A stretch of 17,752 bases of DNA from Planctomycetaceae bacterium (GCA_020426065.1 JAGQQT010000017.1:1-17752); one strand, 5' to 3'. Positions 7,001 through 14,416 are shown, numbered from the stretch's first letter. The notes: generated by a model not told the origin, from the letters alone. Numbers and translations: made by a program.

Positions 7001-9170
7001 TCAGTTATTGTCAGAAATCCAGGAACACTGCTGCCATGATCTGGCCCAGTTAGACAATGCCCAGATTGAAATGTATCTGAAACTGTTCTCGGATGATTTC
7101 ACAACGGGAATCTCATTTCACCAGGAATCGGGATGTTATCCGGCTGACCAGGATCTGGCAGATTCTGATCTGATCAAGGTTTACTCATTACGCGACCGAC
7201 TCTTGTGTGAGCTGGCCAGCAGAGCCTTGAATCATCAAAACACACAACAGGCCGAACTCTATCTGCTGCAGGCCAGACACAGCTGTCTGCCCACAACCAG
7301 ACATTTTGCCCTGAAAGCATTAACAGGACTCTATGGAGCCATGGACCGCCATGAACTGGCAGCTCAAATGCTGTCCGAGCTGGCTGCTTCCCATCAGCAG
7401 AATCTGAGTGAAACCACCACACTGGTTGCCCTGACACCTGGTTCGAACCAGATCTGGGACGGACCATTGATGCGACATTTGCATCAGACAGGACTGACTG
7501 ATCAGTTGCAGCAGGTCCGCTTTGATGATGACTCCCATTTCCTGGTTCACTTTGATCGCTCTCATTTGACCTGGAAACACTACCAGAGTCAGATCGGAGC
7601 ACAGACACCGGCCAACTACGCTCGCATTGCACAGAAGCCGATTGGAATTTCCCGGCTGACTCCCTCCATCGATAAACGAAATGTTCTGCTGGATTGCCCA
7701 CTGCAGGGTTGGACTCTTGTCAATGTCCCTCCAGCTCAACAACAGTCTTCAACAGAAGAAAAAAGTTCAACTGGATGGATCCAACTTGAGCAGAACGCGG
7801 CGAAAGAGCAATCTGTCAATCAGGTCATTCAGATTCGTGATCGCACAACCGGCCAGATTCGAGCAGAGTTTTCTTTACCTGGAGAACGCTGTGTCCTGTC
7901 AAGCAGCAAGCAGCAGCAGGTGGGTCACCTGTTGCCAATCGCAGCCGAGGGATGTCTGTACGGGATCTCGCTGTTTGACGGGAAGCCGGTCTGGGCAAGG
8001 AAGTTTGGTCCGCTCAGCCGCATTACCGCAGAATCAGATTCCCTGTACGAGCAAAACGCTGAGGGACGCATTCAGATTCTGGATCCAGTAGATACAGGTT
8101 ATGCAACCAAAGCTCAACGCCTGGAACTGGGCCCTCTGGGTGACAGTTACTGCGTCGTCCAATCCGCACGCGAAGTCAGCTGCATTGACCCGGTCAATGG
8201 TCGGTTGCTCTGGAAGCGAACGGATCTCAGTCCTCATGGAGGATTGTGGGCGGATCGGCAGACAGGTCTCATTGGAGATGAGCATGTCCTGGTCTATTTC
8301 CACGCGGACCGCACCAGCTACACCATGCTGGCGACCCGCTCAGGAAAGATTCTGTCAGCTGGACGTCTAGCCGAATCCAACATGCACGTACAAAGAAACC
8401 GGGATGCTTTCGGTCGGAAACTGCTCTATGTCGCAGTTACTCCCGATCAGTCCTCCTTAAGAAGACTCCGATTGTGGGATCCTCAAACCGATTTATGTCC
8501 TCTGGAACTGACGCTGTCTCCTCAGGATCTGTTCGAAATCACAGATCGTTATGTCAGTGTATTGCTTTCCCGCTCCAGACTCCTTGTATTTGATCTGGAA
8601 GAAAACCGCTACGTTGCCGATCTCCCGCTCGATCTGGAAGATGTGGCCCCCAATTATCTACGAGTTGTTCAGAATGGGGAACGATTGCTGATCAACGCCT
8701 ATCAGACAGAACGAGTTCCTGAAGCCAACTGCTACACAAGCCGCTTCACCGAAACGCCCTGCCGGGCAGTGCACGTGAATGGAATGATGTGTGCGATCAA
8801 CCTGTCACGCAGTGAACTGGACTGGGTCCATCAGTTTCCCCATCGAACCATTCTGACGGGGGACAATCAGGAATTGCCGTTCATCCTGATGTGTGCCACA
8901 CATCAGCAGCGTCCAGGAGACCAGAGCCGTTCCTTGCTGATCGAAATTGTGGATGTGGCCACGGGAAAAATCCTGGCCAGCCACGATCATCTGGATGCCG
9001 ATGCAATCTCGATGATGCATCTGGACACTCAGCAGCAATGCCTGACACTGGTCTGTCCGCAAAGCGAAATTGAAATCCGCTACCTGCAGCAGACCAGTAC
9101 GCTTCCGGTCATTGCAGAAGTATCGGACCAGCTGAATGCCGTCGCGGGACGATCCGATTTCCGGCGTTAA
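4047..9170 (+). CDS. Very large exported PQQ-type beta-propeller/TPR-like repeat protein
   Basis: 1,707 residues. The start is set by AGGAG six bases before the ATG; a GTG- or ATG-type start 36 bases upstream has no site. The N-terminus has a long Arg-rich tail (1-37), a hydrophobic core (38-50) and a likely signal peptidase site after TSSA55, so the protein should be exported. Residues about 60-215 are helical and TPR-like. Blades with the PQQ/BamB-type signature (D-x-x-x-G-x-x-x-W) include LDAATGKVIW near 526, LDVHLGTLNW near 578, CDLATGELCW near 641, VDLETGQILW near 691, SLFDGKPVW near 1308, IDPVNGRLLW near 1380 and a weaker VDVATGKIL near 1635. Helical repeats rich in Leu/Ala/Glu fill about 815-1115. 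No catalytic site of PQQ dehydrogenases is visible, so a binding or scaffold role in the cell envelope is more likely than an enzyme. The gene stands alone with its own promoter. The specific function is unknown. Confidence 0.85.
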   Translation: MSRRITESLRACRRLTGVFRLTKQPSDHTHSRGRHARIAFLATCLAALIYQTSSADDAPYFETPEETFRRQRVINQTLVRDPEASLILDRLQKTLAEQNDFEAVQLFQSLLCREQDSFEWTSDSEIVSVRQLAIRLFNHHPQLLQTYRQLYSSEADRELQQAQGDRLVQVTRKYAPTDSGKTAYLKLVRRYWDRGEFAAAAHTLADLLQFRHHQQSASESLWQQSALLAHLSQHPELNKLVSSRGLTLPTDQLESSLEIDPVRQASISHLTPPHQRFSQQISPPMLQMEWDLTRTLWDATVENDAATNTIRESIEQWSAQKTDQYSSELTTLYVTCVGDKMIFRDLDHITAYQIQSEKSLDQLSLSWRLPTQSPLAEVFRSQRDPYTGVNTNHPGLERLHLANSIINTLSGNHDHLFYIDRIERIPDARQTQVASAEYEQESQDQGSSGDRDAEILVNRLVAIKWNVAESTSPPVSWAIDSTGYQNAKGHISAHPLQGHFFFGPPVLEGNRAYLISESNGYQFTSALDAATGKVIWSQPISLVDQPLARDIVRGHRALQPQIAGGLVICDTGNGQLVALDVHLGTLNWTYCYADDDSRQESGRWTYTQTARHSDAGALNAPVLCGSCVILLPERSEKIHCCDLATGELCWTASRNDTQYLTGIKLCPVENESNQTASEFLLAVGNQYCQRVDLETGQILWSTQVGLVSGHGLQAGNHYLLPVADERPQAVSTAADDSLNRTSRPFQGQILSLDLIHGNVTQHELGQLAFLSNTAIHSSAERHSAPRNDFRFAPGNLLAYGDLILSVGVDRITGFRQADAVIRELLLQAETQTLDEHESQLLAEACVLTGKMDEAMSVLQVALQDPADNPVMRTRTRKLYRELLYGQLARLRKQERFTELPTLLSQLENLIDSDHEQARFLIRQIEQLAMAKDTDRLWRATDQFARIGMPIAIPSQDQTGYLATSGSWFPEVYRNLLLELPIDQRHQLLSEIQEHCCHDLAQLDNAQIEMYLKLFSDDFTTGISFHQESGCYPADQDLADSDLIKVYSLRDRLLCELASRALNHQNTQQAELYLLQARHSCLPTTRHFALKALTGLYGAMDRHELAAQMLSELAASHQQNLSETTTLVALTPGSNQIWDGPLMRHLHQTGLTDQLQQVRFDDDSHFLVHFDRSHLTWKHYQSQIGAQTPANYARIAQKPIGISRLTPSIDKRNVLLDCPLQGWTLVNVPPAQQQSSTEEKSSTGWIQLEQNAAKEQSVNQVIQIRDRTTGQIRAEFSLPGERCVLSSSKQQQVGHLLPIAAEGCLYGISLFDGKPVWARKFGPLSRITAESDSLYEQNAEGRIQILDPVDTGYATKAQRLELGPLGDSYCVVQSAREVSCIDPVNGRLLWKRTDLSPHGGLWADRQTGLIGDEHVLVYFHADRTSYTMLATRSGKILSAGRLAESNMHVQRNRDAFGRKLLYVAVTPDQSSLRRLRLWDPQTDLCPLELTLSPQDLFEITDRYVSVLLSRSRLLVFDLEENRYVADLPLDLEDVAPNYLRVVQNGERLLINAYQTERVPEANCYTSRFTETPCRAVHVNGMMCAINLSRSELDWVHQFPHRTILTGDNQELPFILMCATHQQRPGDQSRSLLIEIVDVATGKILASHDHLDADAISMMHLDTQQQCLTLVCPQSEIEIRYLQQTSTLPVIAEVSDQLNAVAGRSDFRR

Positions 9171-9296
9171 GGAATCCTGATCCCTGACGCGTGCCAAACT
9201 CTTTTGCTGTCAGCGGACGAAATGCCTTCGGTCTGCTACGATTCTCTGAAAAGGTTATGCACCGCCAGCGGATGCCCCCGGAGATCGGCAGGACTC

Positions 9297-9325
9297 TTGT
9301 CAGCCATTCCACGGGTGCCTCTACT
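9297..9325 (+). promoter_or_regulatory. Weak candidate promoter for the CDF transporter
   Basis: TTGTCA (9297-9302, 5 of 6) is followed after 17 bases by TCTACT (9320-9325, 4 of 6), about 90 bases before the CDF start codon. The -10 box is poor, so this is tentative. Confidence 0.25.
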
Positions 9326-9348
9326 GGGTTGTCCCGCAGCGTTTTGCA

Positions 9349-9364
9349 CAGACAAGAATGTCTG
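9349..9364. repeat. Short palindrome, probable copy of a dispersed intergenic repeat
   Basis: CAGACA-AGAA-TGTCTG is a perfect 6-bp dyad with a 4-base loop, lying between the propeller gene and the CDF gene. From memory, palindromes of the form GACAAGAATGTC are scattered through intergenic DNA of planctomycete genomes, and when translated they give peptides such as QTFLSVQ, which is seen here on the minus strand. Only one copy occurs in this window, so the dispersed nature rests on recall. Confidence 0.5.
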
Positions 9365-9414
9365 GGCCACCTGGACAATCAAAGAGATGAACCACTCCTG
9401 ACACTGATGATTCC

Positions 9415-10368
9415 ATGCACCAGCATCATTCTCCGCACAATTACAATCGGGCATTTGTTCTGGGGGTGACCCTCAACACCATCTACGTGGTCGTTGAAGC
9501 GGGCACTGGACTGTGGATCAATTCCCTCCCCCTGCTCTCGGATGCCGGTCACAATCTGGGAGACGTGTTCAGTCTTCTGCTGGCCTGGATCAGTCACGCG
9601 ATTTCCCGACTGCCGGCGACCTCACGCAGGACATACGGTTACCGCAGTACGACCATCCTGGCTTCGCTGATCAACGGGTTACTGCTGATTGCCATTGCCG
9701 GAGGAATCTTCTGGGAATCGTTCCACCGATTCGGGCAGCCGGTCAACGAACATAATACAACCGTGATTCAGGTCGCCTGCCTCGGCATTGTGATCAACAC
9801 ATTAACCGCCTGGATGTTTCTGTCAGACCGGCATCATGATCTCAACATCCGAGGTGCCTATCTGCACATGGCAGCGGATGCGGCTGTCTCTGTCGGAGTT
9901 GTGGTGGCAGCCGGAGTCTCTCTACTGACCGGCTGGTCCTGGCCCGATCCTGCCATCAGCATCGTGATCGCAATTCTGATCTTCATCAATTCCTGGGACC
10001 TGGTTGTCGAATCACTCCAGTTGACACTGCAGGCTGCCCCCCGGAATATTCCCGTTGACCAGATTGTGGATGCAATCCTGGCAGATGAAACTGTCGAGTC
10101 TGTGCACGATGTCCATGTGTGGGGCATGAGCACCACAGAAGTCGCGCTCACCGCTCACATCATCCGTCCCCAGCATTCACACCATGACGAGTTTTTATCG
10201 CACTGGTCACGCAAACTGAGGCATGACTTTGGAATCGGGCACGTTACCATCCAGATCGAGCAGAATCTGAAGTTGTCAGGATGCGACCAGGCCCAGACCT
10301 GCTTCGTCGCCCCGCATGAAAACCATGATCATGACCACGATCACTCTGGGCATGATCATGACTCGTAA
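9415..10368 (+). CDS. Cation diffusion facilitator (CzcD/ZitB-type zinc exporter)
   Basis: 317 residues with six hydrophobic segments, then a cytoplasmic C-terminal domain (about 215-295, containing VHDVHVWGMS, the usual CDF ferredoxin-like fold). The transport site is of the zinc-type HxxxD form in both key helices: H46 and D50 in SDAGHNLGD (TM2), and H150 and D154 in HMAADA (TM5). Such proteins use proton antiport to export Zn2+ and sometimes Cd2+, Co2+ or Fe2+ from the cytoplasm. The N-terminus (HQHHSPH) and the tail (HENHDHDHDHSGHDHDS) are His/Asp-rich and probably bind metal; the loop between TM4 and TM5, where many relatives keep their His stretch, is short here. No strong ribosome binding site precedes the ATG. 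It converges on putA with 7 bases between stops. Confidence 0.94.
   Translation: MHQHHSPHNYNRAFVLGVTLNTIYVVVEAGTGLWINSLPLLSDAGHNLGDVFSLLLAWISHAISRLPATSRRTYGYRSTTILASLINGLLLIAIAGGIFWESFHRFGQPVNEHNTTVIQVACLGIVINTLTAWMFLSDRHHDLNIRGAYLHMAADAAVSVGVVVAAGVSLLTGWSWPDPAISIVIAILIFINSWDLVVESLQLTLQAAPRNIPVDQIVDAILADETVESVHDVHVWGMSTTEVALTAHIIRPQHSHHDEFLSHWSRKLRHDFGIGHVTIQIEQNLKLSGCDQAQTCFVAPHENHDHDHDHSGHDHDS
10323..10362 (+). repeat. Direct repeat encoding the His/Asp tail of the CDF protein
   Basis: CATGATCATGAC occurs at 10323-10334 and again at 10351-10362, encoding the HDHD units of the metal-binding tail. This low-complexity stretch may expand or contract by slippage. Confidence 0.7.
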
Positions 10369-10375
10369 GGCTTTT

Positions 10376-13300
10376 TTAAGTACTCGATGTGGTCGACTCG
10401 GGAGTAAAGCCTCGGCGCATTGTGTTTTCTGTGATGTTGACCGGGATCAGGAATTCATGCAGATAATCCGGCCCACCTGCCTTCGTTCCAATTCCTGACA
10501 TCCGGAAGCCACCGAAAGGCTGGCGATAAACCAGCGCTCCTGTGCAGCCCCGATTCAGGTAGAGATTCCCAACACGAAATTCATTCCGGGCACGTTTCAG
10601 GTTTGCAGGACTTCGGCTGAACACCGCTCCTGTGAGGGCATAGTCCGAGTCGTTGGCGATTTTGAGCGCCTCTGAAAAATCGCGGGCTTTGATCACGGCA
10701 ATGACCGGTCCAAAAACCTCTTCCTGGGCCAGTGTATCCTGGGGATCAATTCCAGTGAAAACTGTCGGACCGATGTAATAGCGCTGCTGCTGCAATTTCT
10801 CAGGGATTTCGACTTCAACCAGGACTTCTCCTTCTTCGCGAGCCGTTTCGATCGCCTCACGAATTCTTTCCTGAGCATCCTGATCGATCACTGGACCCAT
10901 CTGAGTGGCCGGATCACTGGACGGTCCAATCATCAGACTTTTCACAGCAGCAGCAAAACGGGTTGTGAATTCCTGATAGATGCTTTCCAGCACAATCACT
11001 CGCGAACAGGCCGAGCATTTCTGACCAGCATAATTGAAAGCGCTCTCTCGGATTTCCAGGATAGCTTCATCGAGATCAGCATCGTCATCGACGATGATGG
11101 CATTCTTGCCACCCATTTCAGCAATGACCCGCTTCACACTCGAATGAGCGGGAGTGGTTTCCGCAGCCCGCTGATTGATTTCGAGTCCGACCGCCCGTGA
11201 ACCGGTGAAAACAACGAGGTTCACATCCGGTGAGCCAACCAGTTCCGGACCAACATCTTCGCCAATACCCGGCAGATAGTTCACGACTCCGTCAGGAATG
11301 CCGGTCTGGCGAATGATGTCCATCAGTTTGGCGGCGATCACTGGAGACTGCTCTGCCGGTTTCATCACGACGGTATTGCCCGTGACAACAGCTGCCACCG
11401 TCATGCCAGTCAGAATGGCCAGCGGAAAATTCCAGGGGGCGATCACAACAGCCACACCCCGTGAGCGATAGAAATACCTGTTCTCTTCACCCACCAGATT
11501 CACCTCACAGGAGGCATCCATGGTCCGCATGCTCTGGGCATAGTAATGGCAGAAATCAATCGCCTCGGCGACGTCGGCATCCGCTTCCTGCCAGGTTTTT
11601 CCTACTTCAAAGACAATCCAGGCGGCCAGTTCAAGCCGACGCTCCTGCAGACCACGAGCGATCAATTCGACATACTCGGCTCGATGATCCGCATCCACCG
11701 CTGTCCAGGCGGGAAAGGCGCGTCGAGCGGCATCGATCGCATCAGAAGCCAGATCGGCCGTCGCGGAAGAAACCCGCCCCACAATCCGTTCATGATCAAA
11801 AGGACAACGGGAGTTGAGCATCTGCCGGGTTTCATAACTTTTCCCGCCAATCAGAATCGGGTACTCCTGTCCCAGTTCCTCTTCGACGAATTTCAGTGCA
11901 GCCTGCATCGCCTTGCGATTTTTCTCATTGGTAAAATCAGTCAAAGGCTCATTCTGGAAAGGCAGCACAGACGATTCCACAGCCTGTCCGGATGCATTGG
12001 ATTTCAACTTTGTTTTGGGATCCATTAACAATTCCTCTACGGATCGGTCGTCAGTGTGTCTCTGACGCAGAAACGAATCGTTCGATGTATTTTCCAGCAA
12101 CCTGCGGACCAGATACGCCATCCCTGGAATCAGTTCACCAAAGGGAGCGTAAACGCGAACCCGGTAACCAAGCTCCGCCAGCAGATGAGCCTGCTCCTGC
12201 GCCATGCCATACAGCACCTGCAACTCGAAAGCATCCTGGGGAACATCATTGATTTCAGCAATCGCCAGTGCGTGCGCCACACTTCGCAGATTATGACTGG
12301 CAATAGCAGGCGTGAGCCAGTTGTGGTGCTCGAACAGGTACTCGGTCAGCCGCTCAAAACTGGCATCCGTTTCTGCCTTGTGCTCAAAGACCGGCACAGG
12401 CCAGTTTTTCAATCCGGCCAGAACAGTTTCGTAATCCCAGTACGCTCCCTTAACCAGGCGAACGGTAATGGGAGTTCCTCTTTTCTGGACAGCTTCCAGC
12501 AACCGCTGTAAATCTTCCTCGGACTCTTTCAGATAGGCCTGGCAGACGATTCCAAAGTGCGGATAGTCGGCAAATTCCGGCTCGCTGATCACGCGGGTAA
12601 AGATGTCATAGGTGATCTGTTTGTAAGCGTATTGCTCCATATCGATATTGATGAACACATCCTTTTCGATCGCCTTGCGGAGCAGTGGGCGAAGACGTTC
12701 CAACACCCGGGCAGTTGTATGCTCGACTGCTACAGGATTGAAATGACTTTCCAGAGCAGAAAGTTTGAGAGAGAGATTAAGCCGGGGAATCGGGCCGCGA
12801 TGGTCATGATCGACCTGAGCCGATTCCGGCAGTCTGTTCAGCTTCGGAGCCAGGGAATTCATCAAATCCAGGTAGGACTGCTGATACGCATCCGCTTCTC
12901 TGTCACTCAGGACGGCTTCGCCGAGTCGATCCAGCGTTGTCGCGAAACCAGCATCCCGAATCTTCAAAACCGACTGGGAAATCTGCTCCGCGTCTTCACC
13001 CGCGATAAACCGTTCGGCCATCCGCCGCACATTTTTGCGGGCGTTGTGGGCCAGTGCCCGCCCCAGCACACTGTTTCCATCAGTCACATGAAGTGCCAAC
13101 CGGGCTGCCCAGGGCAGGTGCGATTGAATATCCAGAAAATATTCATGCAGGTGGCGGTTCAGTGACTCATAATCCCGCAGCATCGGGAGGACATCAACAA
13201 AGCGAAACATCTGCACCTTGATCGCTTCATCGGCCATGGCCCATTCGAGCAGGCGTTCATCAAACCAGCGTCGATCGAACATCGAGGGCTGTCGATGCTG

Positions 13301-13390
13301 GGTCCCTTCCCACAGCAACCGTCCCCAGCGCTCTGTTTCCTGCTCCACTGACTTCTGGTCCGGACTCAATGTCCCCTTTCTTTTCGCCAC
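10376..13390 (-). CDS. putA: Bifunctional proline dehydrogenase / L-glutamate-gamma-semialdehyde dehydrogenase
   Basis: 1,004 residues, the length of short (type A) PutA proteins; there is no N-terminal ribbon-helix-helix DNA-binding domain, so it should not autoregulate as E. coli PutA does. Residues about 85-460 form the FAD-containing proline dehydrogenase barrel, with LNLSLKLSAL, VRLVKGAYWDYE, ASHNLRS and the substrate-binding RRLLEN (429-434) visible. Residues about 505-985 form the NAD-dependent aldehyde dehydrogenase: IAPWNFPLA, FTGSR, the general base E758 in EMGGKN and the catalytic C792 in GQKCSACSR, 34 residues apart as usual for the family. Together they oxidise proline to P5C and then to glutamate, with channelling. 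The start is GTG at 13390 with GGGGAG just upstream. An imperfect inverted repeat lies upstream (13442-13467). The gene is divergent from the small-membrane-protein cluster. Confidence 0.96.
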   Translation of the reverse strand: MAKRKGTLSPDQKSVEQETERWGRLLWEGTQHRQPSMFDRRWFDERLLEWAMADEAIKVQMFRFVDVLPMLRDYESLNRHLHEYFLDIQSHLPWAARLALHVTDGNSVLGRALAHNARKNVRRMAERFIAGEDAEQISQSVLKIRDAGFATTLDRLGEAVLSDREADAYQQSYLDLMNSLAPKLNRLPESAQVDHDHRGPIPRLNLSLKLSALESHFNPVAVEHTTARVLERLRPLLRKAIEKDVFINIDMEQYAYKQITYDIFTRVISEPEFADYPHFGIVCQAYLKESEEDLQRLLEAVQKRGTPITVRLVKGAYWDYETVLAGLKNWPVPVFEHKAETDASFERLTEYLFEHHNWLTPAIASHNLRSVAHALAIAEINDVPQDAFELQVLYGMAQEQAHLLAELGYRVRVYAPFGELIPGMAYLVRRLLENTSNDSFLRQRHTDDRSVEELLMDPKTKLKSNASGQAVESSVLPFQNEPLTDFTNEKNRKAMQAALKFVEEELGQEYPILIGGKSYETRQMLNSRCPFDHERIVGRVSSATADLASDAIDAARRAFPAWTAVDADHRAEYVELIARGLQERRLELAAWIVFEVGKTWQEADADVAEAIDFCHYYAQSMRTMDASCEVNLVGEENRYFYRSRGVAVVIAPWNFPLAILTGMTVAAVVTGNTVVMKPAEQSPVIAAKLMDIIRQTGIPDGVVNYLPGIGEDVGPELVGSPDVNLVVFTGSRAVGLEINQRAAETTPAHSSVKRVIAEMGGKNAIIVDDDADLDEAILEIRESAFNYAGQKCSACSRVIVLESIYQEFTTRFAAAVKSLMIGPSSDPATQMGPVIDQDAQERIREAIETAREEGEVLVEVEIPEKLQQQRYYIGPTVFTGIDPQDTLAQEEVFGPVIAVIKARDFSEALKIANDSDYALTGAVFSRSPANLKRARNEFRVGNLYLNRGCTGALVYRQPFGGFRMSGIGTKAGGPDYLHEFLIPVNITENTMRRGFTPESTTSST

Positions 13391-13441
13391 ACTCTCCCCT
13401 GTCCGACCCAGTCCATCCTGCCAATGATTATTTACTCAAAC

Positions 13442-13467
13442 GGCCAATTCCCATACCGGAATCGGCC
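13442..13467. repeat. Imperfect 10-bp inverted repeat in the putA / small-protein divergent region
   Basis: GGCCAATTCC (13442-13451) and GGAATCGGCC (13458-13467) pair at 9 of 10 positions around a 6-base centre. The dyad sits 52-77 bases upstream of the putA GTG, and could be an operator or a leader hairpin. No T-run follows on either strand. Confidence 0.5.
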
Positions 13468-13530
13468 TGCCTGGCGGGATTGTAGTTTCTGGTCACATCC
13501 ACTGAAAGGGATCGACCTTTCGTAATCAAC

Positions 13531-13539
13531 TGTTAGAAT
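13531..13539 (+). promoter_or_regulatory. Candidate extended -10 promoter for the three-gene small membrane protein cluster
   Basis: TGTTAGAAT has the TG-N-TAnAAT form of an extended -10 element (hexamer TAGAAT, 5 of 6). No good -35 box is found at 16-18 bases, which extended -10 promoters tolerate. Transcription would begin near 13546, giving a leader of about 35 bases to the ATG at 13582. Confidence 0.4.
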
Positions 13540-13544
13540 GGATA

Positions 13545-13563
13545 CTCTCATTGAGAGGCTCTC
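13545..13563 (+). repeat. Alternating CTCTC/GAGAG/CTCTC element just before the first small-protein gene
   Basis: CTCTC (13545-13549), ATT, GAGAG (13553-13557), G, CTCTC (13559-13563). The middle block can pair with either flank. The one-base gap on the right is too short for an RNA loop, so the left pairing is the realistic hairpin, or the whole reads as a DNA dyad. It ends 18 bases before the start codon. Confidence 0.4.
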
Positions 13564-13581
13564 GAATCGAATGAGGCAGCC

Positions 13582-13848
13582 ATGTCCACGGAAACACCTG
13601 AGAATTCCGCCACTTCCCATTCATACGTTTCGAGTGCATTCCTCATTGCGGCAATTTTTGTTGTGATCTACATCCTCAGCCCGATTCCTGTCCTGAGATT
13701 CGTCCTCGGTTATTGTCCTTCAGCCTATGACGAAGTCTGCTATTTCTACCTTCCACTGATTTATCTGGCCGACAGATTTCAACCGGTCGCCACATTCTAT
13801 GACTACCTGGATGACCTGTTCGAAGCCTTCATCGAATTGCTGGTTTGA
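13582..13848 (+). CDS. Small membrane protein, first of three tandem paralogues (unknown family)
   Basis: 88 residues. The N-terminal tail is polar and Ser/Thr-rich (1-17), followed by a hydrophobic segment (about 19-42) that holds the core YILSP at 30-34 and PVLRF at 36-40. A Pro at 46, aromatic residues through 53-61 (YFYLPLIYL) and FYDY at 72-75 follow, then an acidic, hydrophobic end. It is probably a one-pass membrane protein with a second membrane-associating aromatic stretch. GAGG lies upstream of the ATG. The next two genes encode the same architecture, so this frame is real even though I do not recognise the family. It is the most diverged of the three, with YFYLPLIYL where the others have TLYAP. 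Function unknown. Confidence 0.8.
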   Translation: MSTETPENSATSHSYVSSAFLIAAIFVVIYILSPIPVLRFVLGYCPSAYDEVCYFYLPLIYLADRFQPVATFYDYLDDLFEAFIELLV

Positions 13849-13870
13849 ACTGTTTTTTGAGGAGAAACTG

Positions 13871-14128
13871 ATGGATTCGGACCAGGAACAATCCGGTCAT
13901 TCCTCCTCATTCTGGATTGCCTGGGGATTTGGTATTCTTTTTATTTACATTCTCAGTCCCGTTCCAGTCCTGCGATTCCTGATCCACTACTATCCAAATG
14001 GATACGAACTGGCGTTTTCGACTCTCTACGCCCCGCTCGCCTATCTGGCCAACAACTTCAAACTGGTGGAGAGATTCTATGATTATCAGGATACCTTGAT
14101 TGACCTCCTCTTTGAGTTTTTCACTTGA
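13871..14128 (+). CDS. Small membrane protein, second of three tandem paralogues (unknown family)
   Basis: 85 residues. I start it at the ATG at 13871, with GAGGAG seven bases upstream; an upstream in-frame start at 13799 would lie inside the preceding gene. A short acidic N-terminus (MDSDQEQSG) precedes a hydrophobic segment (about 14-38) with YILSP at 26-30 and PVLRF at 32-36, then P42, Y45, TLYAP at 51-55, Y58 and FYDY at 69-72. It aligns without gaps to the third copy from residue 14 on, and with a small shift to the first. Spacing to the first gene is 22 bp, so they are probably co-transcribed. Function unknown. Confidence 0.83.
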   Translation: MDSDQEQSGHSSSFWIAWGFGILFIYILSPVPVLRFLIHYYPNGYELAFSTLYAPLAYLANNFKLVERFYDYQDTLIDLLFEFFT

Positions 14129-14159
14129 GCTGGGGAGATTGCCCGGGAAGAGGCCTGAC

Positions 14160-14411
14160 GTGTGTGAGGATGAAGAAAACCAAGCTCGAAGCAGCTTTTT
14201 ATGGATCTTCTGGGGAGTGGGGCTGATTGCCCTTTACATTCTCAGTCCAGTCCCTGTGCTGATGTTTGTTGACCATCACATGCCTCAGTGGTACACATTT
14301 ACGGAAGATACTCTTTACGCACCCATTGTTTATGTCCATGACCGATCTCAAATGGTCAGAAATTTCTACCATTTTCACGTTGAGATCCTTACAGAGCTGT
14401 ATAAAAAGTAA
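14160..14411 (+). CDS. Small membrane protein, third of three tandem paralogues (unknown family), GTG start
   Basis: 83 residues if started at the GTG at 14160, which has GAGG six bases upstream; a start at 14100 would overlap the second copy by 29 bases and add 20 residues without counterpart in the paralogues. With the GTG start the landmarks fall at the same numbers as in the second copy: YILSP 26-30, PVL 32-34, F36, P42, Y45, TLYAP 51-55, Y58, FY 69-70. This gapless match is the best support for the start. The N-terminus (CEDEENQ) is acidic, as in copy two; the C-terminus ends in basic KK rather than acidic residues. It is separated from copy two by 31 bp. Function unknown. Confidence 0.77.
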   Translation: MCEDEENQARSSFLWIFWGVGLIALYILSPVPVLMFVDHHMPQWYTFTEDTLYAPIVYVHDRSQMVRNFYHFHVEILTELYKK

Positions 14412-14416
14412 GGGAG

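Noticed and set aside
7174..7701. 175-codon minus-strand frame inside the propeller gene
   Set aside because: Antisense shadow of a strongly supported coding frame; the product has no recognisable domain.
12557..13165. 202-codon plus-strand frame opposite putA
   Set aside because: Antisense shadow of the proline dehydrogenase domain, which is clearly conserved on the other strand.
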